A stretch of 64,000 nt of DNA from Nitrospira sp. (lineage in GTDB: Bacteria; Nitrospirota; Nitrospiria; Nitrospirales; Nitrospiraceae): positions 1 through 64,000 of the forward strand of contig JAHBWU010000007.1 in assembly GCA_019636835.1 (NCBI GenBank), in the 5' to 3' direction. Within the stretch, counting starts at the first letter, position 1. Each line of letters begins with the position of its first letter. A program made the position numbers and the translations under genes. This document shows positions 1 through 9,095 of this stretch, piece after piece. The notes under the pieces are model-generated. The model ran no database searches, was not told the DNA's origin, and worked only from the letters and a program-made list of their open reading frames with translations.

Positions 1-171
1 CGATAGAATCAGAAAACGTCATTTATCTAGCCGTAAATCATTGAAATACAAAGCACCAGATATTCACGCTATTTTCAAATCGGAGACACCTCGATATCAA
101 CGATACGCCACGCTGTTGTTGACCTTTCGAGCATGAGTCTCGGTTTCTATCGGACACTACTGATCATCGCT
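1..171. other. AT-rich intergenic stretch at window edge
   Basis: No open frame, RNA or clear terminator is visible. It lies downstream of the last gene of the polysaccharide locus, so it probably marks the distal border of that cluster. Confidence 0.4.
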
Positions 172-1563
172 CTATAGTTTTCGTGGCAGCTTACAGATCA
201 CAGCCTGAAACTTTCCGCTGGCTCCACGAGAAATCTCTGTCACTTGCTCTATCACAACCTCTATGTCTCCCATCCTTTCTTTAACTCTTTGTATAATTAA
301 TTGTTCGTGATGGGGAGCAAAGTCCAGCGTCGGCACTAATCTTACTTTCACACAGTCGAGTGATTCCTGAATGACCTGGGCTTCACGGATGCCAGGAACA
401 CCGTTAAATACCTGACCAAATCTGCTGACGCGTCTCCCATCCTTGGTATAGAGTACATCTCCGGTCCTTCCTTCCACTGACCTCATCACCGGTAAAGTAC
501 GCCCGCATTTGCATGCCTCGGTATTTTCCGCGAGTATCCCTCGATCACCAAGGCGATATCGGATGAGTGGCATATCGGCATTCAACAGCCCAGTACTCAC
601 AAGATCGCCGGAGACACCATAGGGTACCGACTGACCATCCTGGATAACTTCAACCCATCCAACTTCAGGCCACAGATGTAACCGCCCGGCAGTACACTCG
701 CTAGCCATTGCAACAACTTCTGCCATACCGTACGTTTCGCGAACAGGACAACCGAATGCCTCGGCAATGGCCACCCGCTGATAGTCATAGATAGGCTCGG
801 CGCTTGTTAAAGCGACGGTCATCTTCAAATCCTTTCGGCCTACCTCTAAGGCTGCCTGAGCTAAGGCATAAAGTGAGGAGGAGTACCCGTAGAGATAGGT
901 CACTCGATAGCGAGAGAGGGCATCAAGATATGCCCCCATGAGATCTGGAGCAAGGTGATAAGACGACATGTAGAGTTGGTTTAATCCCTGATTCCAGACC
1001 CAAAATGGCGGCTCTCGCTGACTCACGGGAGTGACCAATTGGCCGGCGATCATCGCCCATCGATCATGACGAGATACTCTGTTCCAGTAGCGAATCCTAG
1101 CTTCACTCCAGGCTGAGATTGTGCGCACTGTTTGTCGGCTCGCCCACAAACTCAATGGCTTTCCGGTGCTCCCGCTGGTCTGTTCGTGGAACATCTTTCG
1201 CACATCACAGTTCTTGGCCACGAATGCACACGAGTTCTCTCGGATTGCATCTTTTTCCAGGATCGGCCAATTCTCCAAATACTCCCATGAGGTCTTATCC
1301 CCGCCGCGACGTCGCGCGGCCCACTGCTCTCGATAATATGGCACCTGTGTAGCTGCGTGGTGGAGCACATACGCCAATCGCTCTTCTTGCCAGCATCTCC
1401 ACTGATCCTGGCTCCAGCCTTCCCGACTGATCGCTTCTTCCGCCAGACGTTCTGTCTCGGGGCCATACCTCCAGGATCGGAGATACATCCCGCGTATACT
1501 GGCCGCAATCGAACGTAGTGGCGCGGGCAAGCCATAGTAGACTTTGAGTAAAGTGGACGTCAT
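172..1563 (-). CDS. PaaK/CapK-like adenylate-forming enzyme
   Basis: A 463-residue member of the ANL superfamily, related to phenylacetate-CoA ligase and to CapK-type proteins of capsule loci. The phosphate-binding loop TSGSTGKP is near residues 129-136 and the adenylate motif ETYGMAE near 276-282, followed by a Cys-containing segment and a short C-terminal domain. Such enzymes activate a carboxylate as an acyl-AMP; the substrate here cannot be read from sequence. Its start overlaps the stop of the upstream glycosyltransferase by four bases (ATGA), so it is the distal gene of the same operon. A role in acyl decoration of the polysaccharide is inference from context. Confidence 0.85.
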   Translation of the reverse strand: MTSTLLKVYYGLPAPLRSIAASIRGMYLRSWRYGPETERLAEEAISREGWSQDQWRCWQEERLAYVLHHAATQVPYYREQWAARRRGGDKTSWEYLENWPILEKDAIRENSCAFVAKNCDVRKMFHEQTSGSTGKPLSLWASRQTVRTISAWSEARIRYWNRVSRHDRWAMIAGQLVTPVSQREPPFWVWNQGLNQLYMSSYHLAPDLMGAYLDALSRYRVTYLYGYSSSLYALAQAALEVGRKDLKMTVALTSAEPIYDYQRVAIAEAFGCPVRETYGMAEVVAMASECTAGRLHLWPEVGWVEVIQDGQSVPYGVSGDLVSTGLLNADMPLIRYRLGDRGILAENTEACKCGRTLPVMRSVEGRTGDVLYTKDGRRVSRFGQVFNGVPGIREAQVIQESLDCVKVRLVPTLDFAPHHEQLIIQRVKERMGDIEVVIEQVTEISRGASGKFQAVICKLPRKL

Positions 1564-2669
1564 GCCGTGTGCTTTTCAGAAAAATCCGTAAATAGTTGTT
1601 CCCATTTTGGAAGGATGGCAGACCAATCAAATTGGTCTACTTTACGTCGCCCATTACGAGACAGACGCTCGGCCGTTCCCTTCTCCGATACGAGACGTCG
1701 AACTGCCCTAGCCATAGCCACCTCATCACCATTGGGGACGAGGAGTGCGTCGTATTCATCATCAAGTAAATAGGGGATCCCACCTACATTGGTACTGACG
1801 ATGCATACACCGCAGGCCATTGCTTCAAGTATGCTCACCGGCATATTGTCTATCCTTGGTGTATTGAGCAGAATATCACCTCCATTGACCCACTGGGGAG
1901 TAGTAGCTTTAGGCACAGGGCCTGCGAACGTGATCTTCTCAAGAACCCCAAGCTCCACAGCCAAATTCTTCGCTGATTCGAGACTTCCGTCCTTCATGTC
2001 AGGGCCGATCATCACCAGCCGCACAGCAGGAAAATCTCTCGCAAGTAGCGCGACTACCTTCACAGCGAGCGAAGGATTATAGATATCATGAAAGGCTCGT
2101 AACCACACCAAATTCGGTTCAGGGCGATCTCGCTGTTTGAATTGATACTTCTTTAGCTCTAGCGAATTCGGCAAGCACATTAAATCCCGTCGATAGGTGC
2201 GCATCTGTTCGAAGAGATACGAAGAAGGAGTGGTGACAGCGTATGCGGTTTGCAGGAGGCGCTGAACCCGTTTGCTATGCCTTTGTGCGAATGATGGGAG
2301 GTTTCCTCCATGCAACGTCAATACGTATGGTTTTCTCACAAATCGCAGCGCCCAACAAACCCACTCAGCCCACAGGAATGACGACCTGCTGTAGACATCG
2401 ACCTGAGCAATCTTGTACCGCTTTCGTTGCCGCCATACAGTTGAAAGAAAGTCGATTAGACGTGCAAGGCGCCCAGGGCGAGAAGACGTGGTAATGACCG
2501 GCCAACCAGCAGCCTTCAGGTTATCCGCAAGATCTTCGCACACACCTCGAGTTCCTCTTGTAGCCGACAGAAAATTACCGATCAGCAGTATTCCTGGTCG
2601 CGAGGCACTAACAACCTTTGCCTGCCCTTGCTCTTGGTGCATGATACAATCCATCCTCTTGACGATCAT
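1560..2669 (-). CDS. glycosyltransferase family 4
   Basis: A 369-residue GT-B fold retaining glycosyltransferase. The N-terminal half has the GNFLSATRGTRGVCEDLA acceptor-domain start, and the C-terminal half has the nucleotide-sugar-binding E-x7-E region around PVSILEAMACGVCIVSTNVGG. It is cytoplasmic and probably adds one sugar to the lipid-linked glycan. It is coupled to the downstream PaaK-like gene by an ATGA overlap. No strong Shine-Dalgarno precedes the first ATG, and internal Met codons at residues 6 and 10 are possible starts. Donor and linkage are unknown. Confidence 0.85.
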   Translation of the reverse strand: MIVKRMDCIMHQEQGQAKVVSASRPGILLIGNFLSATRGTRGVCEDLADNLKAAGWPVITTSSRPGRLARLIDFLSTVWRQRKRYKIAQVDVYSRSSFLWAEWVCWALRFVRKPYVLTLHGGNLPSFAQRHSKRVQRLLQTAYAVTTPSSYLFEQMRTYRRDLMCLPNSLELKKYQFKQRDRPEPNLVWLRAFHDIYNPSLAVKVVALLARDFPAVRLVMIGPDMKDGSLESAKNLAVELGVLEKITFAGPVPKATTPQWVNGGDILLNTPRIDNMPVSILEAMACGVCIVSTNVGGIPYLLDDEYDALLVPNGDEVAMARAVRRLVSEKGTAERLSRNGRRKVDQFDWSAILPKWEQLFTDFSEKHTA

Positions 2670-3040
2670 TTATGCAGACCGTTCGAGTGTAATCTCGTGC
2701 CATCTGTTTCTGGGAGTAGCCATTCTACTCATTCTTCTCGGAACCGCCACAGTCCAGGGTGCCACATACTATGTGTCGACGACGGGCAGTGATTCCAATC
2801 CTGGTACGTCGGACCATCTATGACGTAACCCCCAGAAATGCCCCGCGCCACCAATCCAACCAAGCTGGTGATACCTGCATCGTACGAAATGGCACTTATA
2901 CGTCTTCTGATGAGAGTGGATTAGTCGTCTATGCCTCCAAGAGTTCACCTTCCGGTTGCAAAATAGGATTTCATCCCCCGTTCATATCTGTTCACAAACA
3001 TCACATCCACCCCCAGACCGATGCGTCTTAACCCTACAAC
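2668..3040 (+). pseudogene. decayed beta-helix (pectate-lyase-like) secreted protein
   Basis: The plus strand encodes a signal-peptide-like hydrophobic stretch followed by ATYYVSTTGSDSNPGTSD, the typical N-terminus of secreted right-handed beta-helix proteins. The frame then hits a stop near 2821. The expected continuation (NQAGDTCIVRNGTYTS, then a VVYASKSSPSG segment) resumes one frame away and ends after about 60 codons. At least one frameshift has occurred and the bulk of the gene is missing. It lies antisense to the surrounding glycosyltransferase genes. The 3' limit is approximate; up to 3336 nothing else is recognisable. Confidence 0.7.
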
Positions 3041-3336
3041 CTGCTGCTCAACAAAGGTGCCCATCGCAGGCTGCCGAGGCGTGGGATGTAATATATATTG
3101 GTCACAACCAGAATACGCAACGTAAGTTACCTTTCTGACTCTCACCTATGCCGATGTGGGACAAACGGACTGACTATTCGGTCGCAGCCGAACCGATGGA
3201 AGCGTAATGAGTCAGCTTATTAAGTTGCTACTCTTAACCGGTTCCCATTATTGACCTAGAGCTACTCTCCTAAATGTTCCGTGAAGCGACGTTGATCAAC
3301 ATGGTTTATCAGCAGTGTTGATTCAGTGGCTACTCC

Positions 3337-4560
3337 TCATACCGCTTCATTCATGCGCCGCGCTTGGTTCTCATCCTTCCAACCGGCAGCTCTATATGCG
3401 TCTAACGTCCTTGTCACGAAGGAAGAAAGCTCAAATTCTTGTTCTGCCTTTGCGCGGGCATTCTTGCCCATCTCTCGGCACAGATCAGGATTAGTCAATA
3501 AAGTCACGATACGATTTATTAAAGCTTCATCGTCATCCTGTCTAACCACAAATCCCGTCTTACCGTCTTCCACAAAATACGGTATGTCACCGGCGTCAGT
3601 TGCAACAATCGCCCTCCCGGCTGCCATAGCTTCCATCACCGCATTGGGACACCCTTCGCTCTCCGACGTATGAACAAGGAATTTCGCATTTCTTAGGAAT
3701 GCAGGAATATCATGAATTGCGCCCAGAAACTCCATGGCATGAGACACACCAAGTTCCCCCGCCGATTGTTCGAGAACCGAACGAAGCGGGCCATCACCAG
3801 CGAGGCAAAAGCGCGCATCCTTGATACCGGTGCTCATGACTTTTTGAACCGCCTTTAATAACCGATCCCAACGCTTCACAGGCAGCAAGGATCCCACGCT
3901 GGCGACATACGTACTCTTCTTGAGTGCATCATCCGAAGTTCGGAAAGCAGTCAGGTCCAGACCATTGCGCACAACAATGTATTGCTTCGAAACGAAGAAG
4001 GAAGAATACCGGTGTGCAGCCTCTACGCAAACCACACTATTTGATATATGCCAGTGAGGCAACCGGCTGTTTAGCGCACCTCGCAGCTTTCCACCAGACT
4101 TTATACTCCGAGCAATGTCGCTCCGCAGGGATCCGATCGCCAATGCACCTGTCCCGCGTGCTGCATAATAGGCGGCAAAGTTTGTGAAGAATACGTAGGA
4201 ATGGACGACCTCGGGAGCGAGCGCTCGTGCCACTTTACCCAGTGCTTGAAGCTTAGTGATCGGAGACCACCGGGCAGGTAATCCATAGATCGGAATCTTC
4301 AGCGCGTCGATAGCTCGATAGTACTTTTCATCCGAGTTATAATTCCACACCACCAAGCAGGGGTGGTATCGAGACCGATCAAGGTTCGCCAGCAGATAAT
4401 AGAGCTGGCGTTCCGCTCCACCAAGCCCAAGCTGTCCGATTACATACAGGAGTCGACATCTGCCTGGCGTTCTATTGAGCACAATGTCCGGAAGCATAAG
4501 TAGCTTATTAGGGACGCCTCGAACCATAAGACTTCCCTTCTGCAAGTTGCACCCCGGCAA
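3337..4560 (-). CDS. glycosyltransferase family 4
   Basis: A 407-residue GT-B glycosyltransferase. Near residue 40 it has LGLGGAERQLYYLL, the common GT4 acceptor-side glycine motif. In the C-terminal domain it has SEGCPNAVMEAMAAGRAIVA, which contains the E-x7-E sugar-nucleotide site, followed by a GDIPYFVEDGKTGFVV loop. It probably transfers a hexose or similar sugar on the cytoplasmic side of the membrane. Non-coding or decayed DNA flanks it on both sides (2670-3336 and 4561-4870), unlike the tightly packed genes further right. Confidence 0.85.
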   Translation of the reverse strand: MPGCNLQKGSLMVRGVPNKLLMLPDIVLNRTPGRCRLLYVIGQLGLGGAERQLYYLLANLDRSRYHPCLVVWNYNSDEKYYRAIDALKIPIYGLPARWSPITKLQALGKVARALAPEVVHSYVFFTNFAAYYAARGTGALAIGSLRSDIARSIKSGGKLRGALNSRLPHWHISNSVVCVEAAHRYSSFFVSKQYIVVRNGLDLTAFRTSDDALKKSTYVASVGSLLPVKRWDRLLKAVQKVMSTGIKDARFCLAGDGPLRSVLEQSAGELGVSHAMEFLGAIHDIPAFLRNAKFLVHTSESEGCPNAVMEAMAAGRAIVATDAGDIPYFVEDGKTGFVVRQDDDEALINRIVTLLTNPDLCREMGKNARAKAEQEFELSSFVTRTLDAYRAAGWKDENQARRMNEAV

Positions 4561-4870
4561 TCCTCATTCTCTTCTGTAAGCACCAGTCTGAGTTGCCTCA
4601 GAAGCCAATCCACATACCACCACGATCCATGATTATTTGAAAACCGTGTCTAACGGCATTATTTCGGACAATCCGAATGAAACCGCAGAGGGAGCAAGAT
4701 AAGCGCCTTGCCAAGTTCACGCGTTGTCTTGTCGGCTCCAAAGTCGTCAATCCCTGCCTGCGTAGGAGCTTCCAAGCTTCCTCATTGAACCCCCTCCTCT
4801 TTTGCGGATCGCTCCATGACATGAAACTAGAGAAAGAGGAAAGGTTAAAGACCACCCTTTCGAGCTCAAC
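4561..4870. other. 310-bp gap without a recognisable gene
   Basis: Short open frames exist on both strands (for example an 85-codon frame on minus), but none has a Shine-Dalgarno sequence, a family motif or a convincing composition. It may be decayed coding DNA, as expected next to the beta-helix pseudogene and the IS630 element. Confidence 0.4.
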
Positions 4871-5416
4871 TCACTGACACTCTCGGAAAGAAATTATTCT
4901 AAACCCTGGATCTTGGACAACGATAGCATTGTCCGGAATATTCTTGTATACAACCGCGTTAGCTCCTATTTTGACGTTCTTACCTACATGAATTTTCCCG
5001 AAAATCTTCGCCCCGGGTGCAATGTAAACGTTGTCGCCAATTGTTGGGACACCTCTCCGCTCTCCATGTCCTGACACGCCAATAACGACCAACTGTGAGA
5101 CACTAACGTTCGCTCCTAGCTCTGCCCGACCAGAAATTGTAATCCCTCCATAATGTCCAATATAGAATCCAGGTCCTATCTTGGCTGTTCTTCCTATATC
5201 GATCCCCCACGTACTACGGACTCGATGAGAAAGGATCAAGTATATAGGTCCAAATAGGCATTTCAGAAGCAGGCTTTTCCCTTCCAGCCACTGACCAAAT
5301 CGATAGATACCAATAGCATGCAGGCCAGGGCAGCGATAGCATGCGAACATCCTCTTGAGCCTATTACCCTTGGTCAACGCATAAAAACGCAGAAAGTCCT
5401 TCTTGAAACAATCCAT
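4871..5416 (-). CDS. serine acetyltransferase-like hexapeptide acetyltransferase
   Basis: A 181-residue left-handed beta-helix acetyltransferase resembling CysE and the colanic-acid/WcaF-type O-acetyltransferases. An alpha-helical N-terminus is followed by hexapeptide repeats (TAKIGPGFYIGHYGGITIS, then IGDNVYIAPGAKIFGKIHVG). It probably O- or N-acetylates a sugar using acetyl-CoA. The upstream in-frame ATG at 5437 lies inside the IS630 terminal repeat. I therefore chose the ATG at 5416, which has AGGA five bases upstream in non-IS sequence. The IS ends about 11 bp before this start, so native transcription from the right is likely disturbed. Confidence 0.8.
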   Translation of the reverse strand: MDCFKKDFLRFYALTKGNRLKRMFACYRCPGLHAIGIYRFGQWLEGKSLLLKCLFGPIYLILSHRVRSTWGIDIGRTAKIGPGFYIGHYGGITISGRAELGANVSVSQLVVIGVSGHGERRGVPTIGDNVYIAPGAKIFGKIHVGKNVKIGANAVVYKNIPDNAIVVQDPGFRIISFRECQ

Positions 5417-5427
5417 GATTGTCCTAC

Positions 5428-5454
5428 TATATAGCATTGCATAAATAACGTTAC
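5428..5454 (+). repeat. IS630 left terminal inverted repeat
   Basis: It begins TATATAGCATTGCATAAA and pairs with 6546-6572 at 26 of 27 positions. It contains the out-of-place upstream ATG (5435-5437, minus strand) of the acetyltransferase frame. Confidence 0.85.
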
Positions 5455-5486
5455 CTCATATAGCCTGGTCCCCGAGTGGGGATGCC

Positions 5487-6544
5487 ATGCGCGCGATTCA
5501 ACTTCGTAGCCATGCCAAAACAATCAAACGATTGGTGGGCCTCAGCAACCAAGCGCTTCGGGCAGGAGCCTATCGGGTGGCCCGTCGGCTCCAAGCCGTG
5601 GTCCTCAATATGGAAGGCAGGACGGCGCCGCAAATTGCTGATGTCCTCAAGGTGCACCGGGTCAACGTTTCCATCTGGCTGCAAAGGTGGTGCGAGGATG
5701 GCCTGGAAGGAATACTGGAAGGCCACAGGGCCGGTCGTCCTCCCAGCCTGTCCCAACGCCAACGGCAGGAGTTGGTCGACATCCTTGATAGTGGCCCCGT
5801 GGCCTATGGATTCACAGCCGGTGTCTGGACCTGCCCAATGGTATGCCGCGTTATTCAGGAAGAGTTTTCTGTCTCCTATCATCCCGCCCATGTTTCTAAA
5901 CTCCTCCACGAACTTGAGTTTTCGGTCCAGCGTCCCAGGAAGACACTGGCTCGGGCCGACAAGGCCCTTCAATCTCGCTGGGTCCGCTATCGATTCCCCG
6001 ACGTTAAAAAAAAGCCAAAAGCGAGGGGGCGGCTCTCCTCTTTGGAGACGAGGCCTCGTTCCGCCAAGACCCCACCCTCTATCAAACCTGGGCCAGGGTA
6101 GGGGCTCAGCCGGAAATCCTCACGACCGGCCAGCGCAACACCCTCAAAATCTTCGGCACCATCGAGCTGTACTCCGCCCGGTTCCTTTACCAATTCCAAC
6201 AGGTGTTCAACGCCCAGACCTACATCGAATACCTGGAAAGAATCCTTCGCCATTACGTTCCTCGCAGAATACATCTCATTCAAGACAACGCCTCCTACCA
6301 CAAAGACGGGGAGGTCTGGGCCTGGTTCTCGGATCACCGCAGATACATCGAGGTGCACAATCTCCCGCCCTACTCTCCACAACTCAACGCGCTGGAGAGA
6401 GTCTGGCACCATACCCGGTTACACGGAACCCACAATCGTTATTTCCCGACCCAGGACGAACTGCGTGGCACCCTGACATCAACATTTCGCAGCATCCAGC
6501 ACCGTCCCACGCAGGTCCAAGGCTATCTGCGTCCGTATCAATAA
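5487..6544 (+). CDS. IS630 transposase, two frames joined by -1 frameshift
   Basis: The first frame (5487 to about 6014) gives an HTH DNA-binding region with RTAPQIADVLKVHRVNVS. The catalytic part continues in the -1 frame from about 6014: LLFGDEASF (first Asp), LIQDNASYH (second Asp) and NALERVW (Glu) form the DDE triad. The frames meet at a run of eight A residues followed by G (6006-6014), a classical slippery site read as AAA-AAA-AAG. Programmed -1 frameshifting is known in several IS families, so I read this as an intact transposase of roughly 350 residues rather than a pseudogene. A simple indel in the A-run cannot be excluded. Confidence 0.8.
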
Positions 6545-6545
6545 T

Positions 6546-6572
6546 GTAACGTTATTTATGCAACGCTATATA
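6546..6572 (-). repeat. IS630 right terminal inverted repeat
   Basis: Inverted copy of 5428-5454 with one mismatch. It starts two bases after the transposase stop and ends six bases before the stop of the O-antigen-ligase-like gene. Confidence 0.85.
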
Positions 6573-6578
6573 CCATAA

Positions 6579-7823
6579 TCAAGCTACGTGGCCTCTGAAT
6601 TTGTCACCTGGGCAGTCATCAAGATTCTTGATAATGCTTCGTTTGCTAGCACTGGCGGCCAAGCCAAAGACGACGACTACCCACGATGTCATGAATGCAA
6701 AGTCAAGGACCATGGTCTCGAATAGCCCGAAGACGATTAACGGTGGGAGTAGCGCAGCTTCTCCCACTTGCACACTCCTCATCATCCGAACAGCCCCGGC
6801 AGCCACATGCCCACAATAGGCTAGAAAACAGATAACCGGGACGATTCCTGCCCCTAATGCAATATGAAGAAGTCCGTTGTGCGGATTCATCAGTTTGCCG
6901 CTGCGGGTACGGATCAGGATGTCACCCAAGCCGACGCCCACCCATGGCGAATCGAATATGCGATCCAGCGCCAATGGCCATAGCCTTCCCCTCCCCGACT
7001 CCTCCGCCCCGCGAGCCGTGTAGTAGGCGATCTCTTCATCAAACACACCGGATACATACACGAGGCACATCAGGAGAACGAGGGACAAGAGAGGCACAAA
7101 ACTGCGCTTCAGTTCAGAACGAAACCCCACCACACATGCCAAGACGATCGCCAACAAGGGACCACGGCTCACTGAGAGTGTGACGATGTAGAGACTGCCT
7201 ACTGCCGCAGTCCAAGCAGCAGCTCTCAGCATAGGCTTCCGGCATTGAAGACCCCAAAAGAGAAAATACACGGTGCTAAAACCAAACCACAGTCCCAGCA
7301 CATTTGGGTTTGAGATTCCCGTTCCAGAAGCCCAAGCCCGCATGACCCCCCCAACATTCCTAATATTGATATACGGCAAGCAAGCCACTCCTATCGCGAA
7401 CGCCACCAGTGCAAACCGCTGCAAAAAATAGGGGCGGAGGGATAGGGTTTGGACAATGATCAGCAGCGCGAGCCATCCGATAAAATATATGGCTTCCGTC
7501 GACGCCCGCTCACCGCCCTCATGAAAAAAGAACTGTATCGCGATCACGACGATTCCAGTGCAGAGCGCCCATGCGATTGGCTTATACGTTCGTACGGCTT
7601 GGCCGCCGACGTTCAGCAGGCAGACAACGGCCAAGAGCACCAATATCGCTCCGCCCACTGACGGGATGACGATGCCCCAGACTTGACCAAGCATCCCGTA
7701 GGCGAGGCTCGCATACCAAGTGTACTCCAAGAACGCCGGCGGATAGACGCTTGTCTCCCCGACCGTCCTTCCAACAAAACCTGCCTGCTCACTTTGGAGA
7801 CTGCGCGTCGTCGCCATCACCAT
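6579..7823 (-). CDS. O-antigen ligase / polymerase-like membrane protein
   Basis: A 414-residue polytopic inner-membrane protein with about ten hydrophobic segments. The large periplasmic-loop region of the Wzy_C/WaaL family includes RGRLWPLALDRIFDSPWVG and NPHNGLLHIALGAG, the latter holding the conserved His. Members either ligate undecaprenyl-linked glycans to an acceptor or polymerise repeat units. In a locus with a Wzm/Wzt exporter, ligation is the simpler guess. The start at 7823 is near an alternative Met at residue 3. Confidence 0.8.
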   Translation of the reverse strand: MVMATTRSLQSEQAGFVGRTVGETSVYPPAFLEYTWYASLAYGMLGQVWGIVIPSVGGAILVLLAVVCLLNVGGQAVRTYKPIAWALCTGIVVIAIQFFFHEGGERASTEAIYFIGWLALLIIVQTLSLRPYFLQRFALVAFAIGVACLPYINIRNVGGVMRAWASGTGISNPNVLGLWFGFSTVYFLFWGLQCRKPMLRAAAWTAAVGSLYIVTLSVSRGPLLAIVLACVVGFRSELKRSFVPLLSLVLLMCLVYVSGVFDEEIAYYTARGAEESGRGRLWPLALDRIFDSPWVGVGLGDILIRTRSGKLMNPHNGLLHIALGAGIVPVICFLAYCGHVAAGAVRMMRSVQVGEAALLPPLIVFGLFETMVLDFAFMTSWVVVVFGLAASASKRSIIKNLDDCPGDKFRGHVA

Positions 7824-7944
7824 TCCATCAGGATAAACCTTGTGGCATTCGAATCATCTGTGTTTTCTGTTCTTCTGCTCACCGCAGGCTATTGCTTTCC
7901 ATCACAACCTCGTTAGCAAGGATGAGGCGGTATAGACGAAGTCG

Positions 7945-9027
7945 CTACCGACTTGAGAGGACCGTTGGCACAGTGTCCGGGCGAACGCTGTACTGTTCGG
8001 ATCCGTACGCATCGTTCAGCAGATCGGTAAGAATTGCGTCTTGAGGCCAGAGGTGTCCTTCGTGTCGGTTTAACTTGGCATCCCAATAGCCGAAGCAGGA
8101 ATAGACTAATCGCGCGATATAACAATAGCTGACTTCAAGAATGAGAGGTTGCTGGTCTTCTCCGACTACGAAGTCAAAAGCCATACTTTGCGATCCGACC
8201 TTTCGCGCCACGGCAAACGCGATCTCCAAACACTTATGATTAATTCTCTCGGCATCGTACACCACGTCGCCGCTGCCGGAAGCCCGAAAATCACCGGGAC
8301 GAACGTTTCGTGTATAGGCGAATGCCCGGTCGCCGATGACGGTCACGCGTGTATCGAAATTGTTGCCGGGAATAAAGTCTTGGAAATAGACATACCCCTT
8401 CTCGTACCCCATCATTTTTTTCTTGCCTCGAATCGTTGTAAGAGCTTGAGGCAACCGTCTAATTACATTCAACAGGTCACCTCGCCGCTGTGCCGACCGG
8501 TAGCGTTTCACGGCATCCTGCCCATAGTGAGGGACCGGCGAGAATCCGGCAGAAAACGCCCGTTCTGCCAATGCACGAGCTTCGGCGGCACTGCGAACCA
8601 GCTTGACGTTGCTGGAGCCGGCTCCTCGACGTAGTTTGAAAACCTTCGGGTACGACGCTTGATCGATCCAGCGCAAGGCCTCGTGAAGATCATAAGACAC
8701 GTAAGTGGGAACGAACGGTGCTCCGATCGCTTCGAGCAGATACTTCTGCGCGAGTTTATCGTCGAAATACCAGCAGGTAGAGCTGTTTGGGAAAACTTTG
8801 ACGCCCATCGCTTCAGCCGCCTTGATGACATGGCGAGCTGCTAACTGCTCTCGTGGATCTCCATGACTCCAATGCCATAACAAACAATCACAAGAGGTGA
8901 GTTGTTCGATAATGTCCGAATCGAGGCAGTTTACCGCCTTGTACGGAATAGCATGCGTCTCACAATACGCAATCCAACGATCAGAAAAACTCTTTACGCG
9001 ATGGTGGATAGCTACGTGTCCGGTCAT
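7945..9027 (-). CDS. ATP-grasp enzyme (RimK-like)
   Basis: A 360-residue protein with an ATP-grasp core: a pre-grasp domain, then KYLLEAIGAPFVPTYV and YPKVFKLRRGAGSSNVKLV (nucleotide-binding lysine and Gly-rich loop near residues 130-145). A C-terminal metal-binding part ends in MAFDFVVGEDQQPLILEVSY. ATP-grasp enzymes join a carboxylate to an amine or thiol through an acyl-phosphate. Lying among glycosyltransferases, it may amidate a uronic acid or attach an amino acid to the glycan; that is inference. Confidence 0.8.
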   Translation of the reverse strand: MTGHVAIHHRVKSFSDRWIAYCETHAIPYKAVNCLDSDIIEQLTSCDCLLWHWSHGDPREQLAARHVIKAAEAMGVKVFPNSSTCWYFDDKLAQKYLLEAIGAPFVPTYVSYDLHEALRWIDQASYPKVFKLRRGAGSSNVKLVRSAAEARALAERAFSAGFSPVPHYGQDAVKRYRSAQRRGDLLNVIRRLPQALTTIRGKKKMMGYEKGYVYFQDFIPGNNFDTRVTVIGDRAFAYTRNVRPGDFRASGSGDVVYDAERINHKCLEIAFAVARKVGSQSMAFDFVVGEDQQPLILEVSYCYIARLVYSCFGYWDAKLNRHEGHLWPQDAILTDLLNDAYGSEQYSVRPDTVPTVLSSR

Positions 9028-9095
9028 GTCGATTCTCCTACACGTTAGGAATCTTCCTCAATCGACCGAAATTCTAAAACCATGCCAAAATCTCG

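Larger units (their letters stand above)
5428..6572 (+). mobile_element. IS630-family insertion sequence
   Basis: A complete element of about 1.15 kb bounded by 27-bp terminal inverted repeats that differ at one base (left 5428-5454, right 6546-6572). Both outer ends begin TATA, in keeping with the TA target preference of IS630. It carries one transposase gene split by a frameshift. It is inserted between the O-antigen-ligase-like gene and the acetyltransferase gene, transcribed against them. Confidence 0.85.

Noticed and set aside
4598-4855. 85-codon minus-strand frame
   Set aside because: No ribosome site, no family motif, and overlapping frames on the other strand of equal length. Left as undefined gap sequence.
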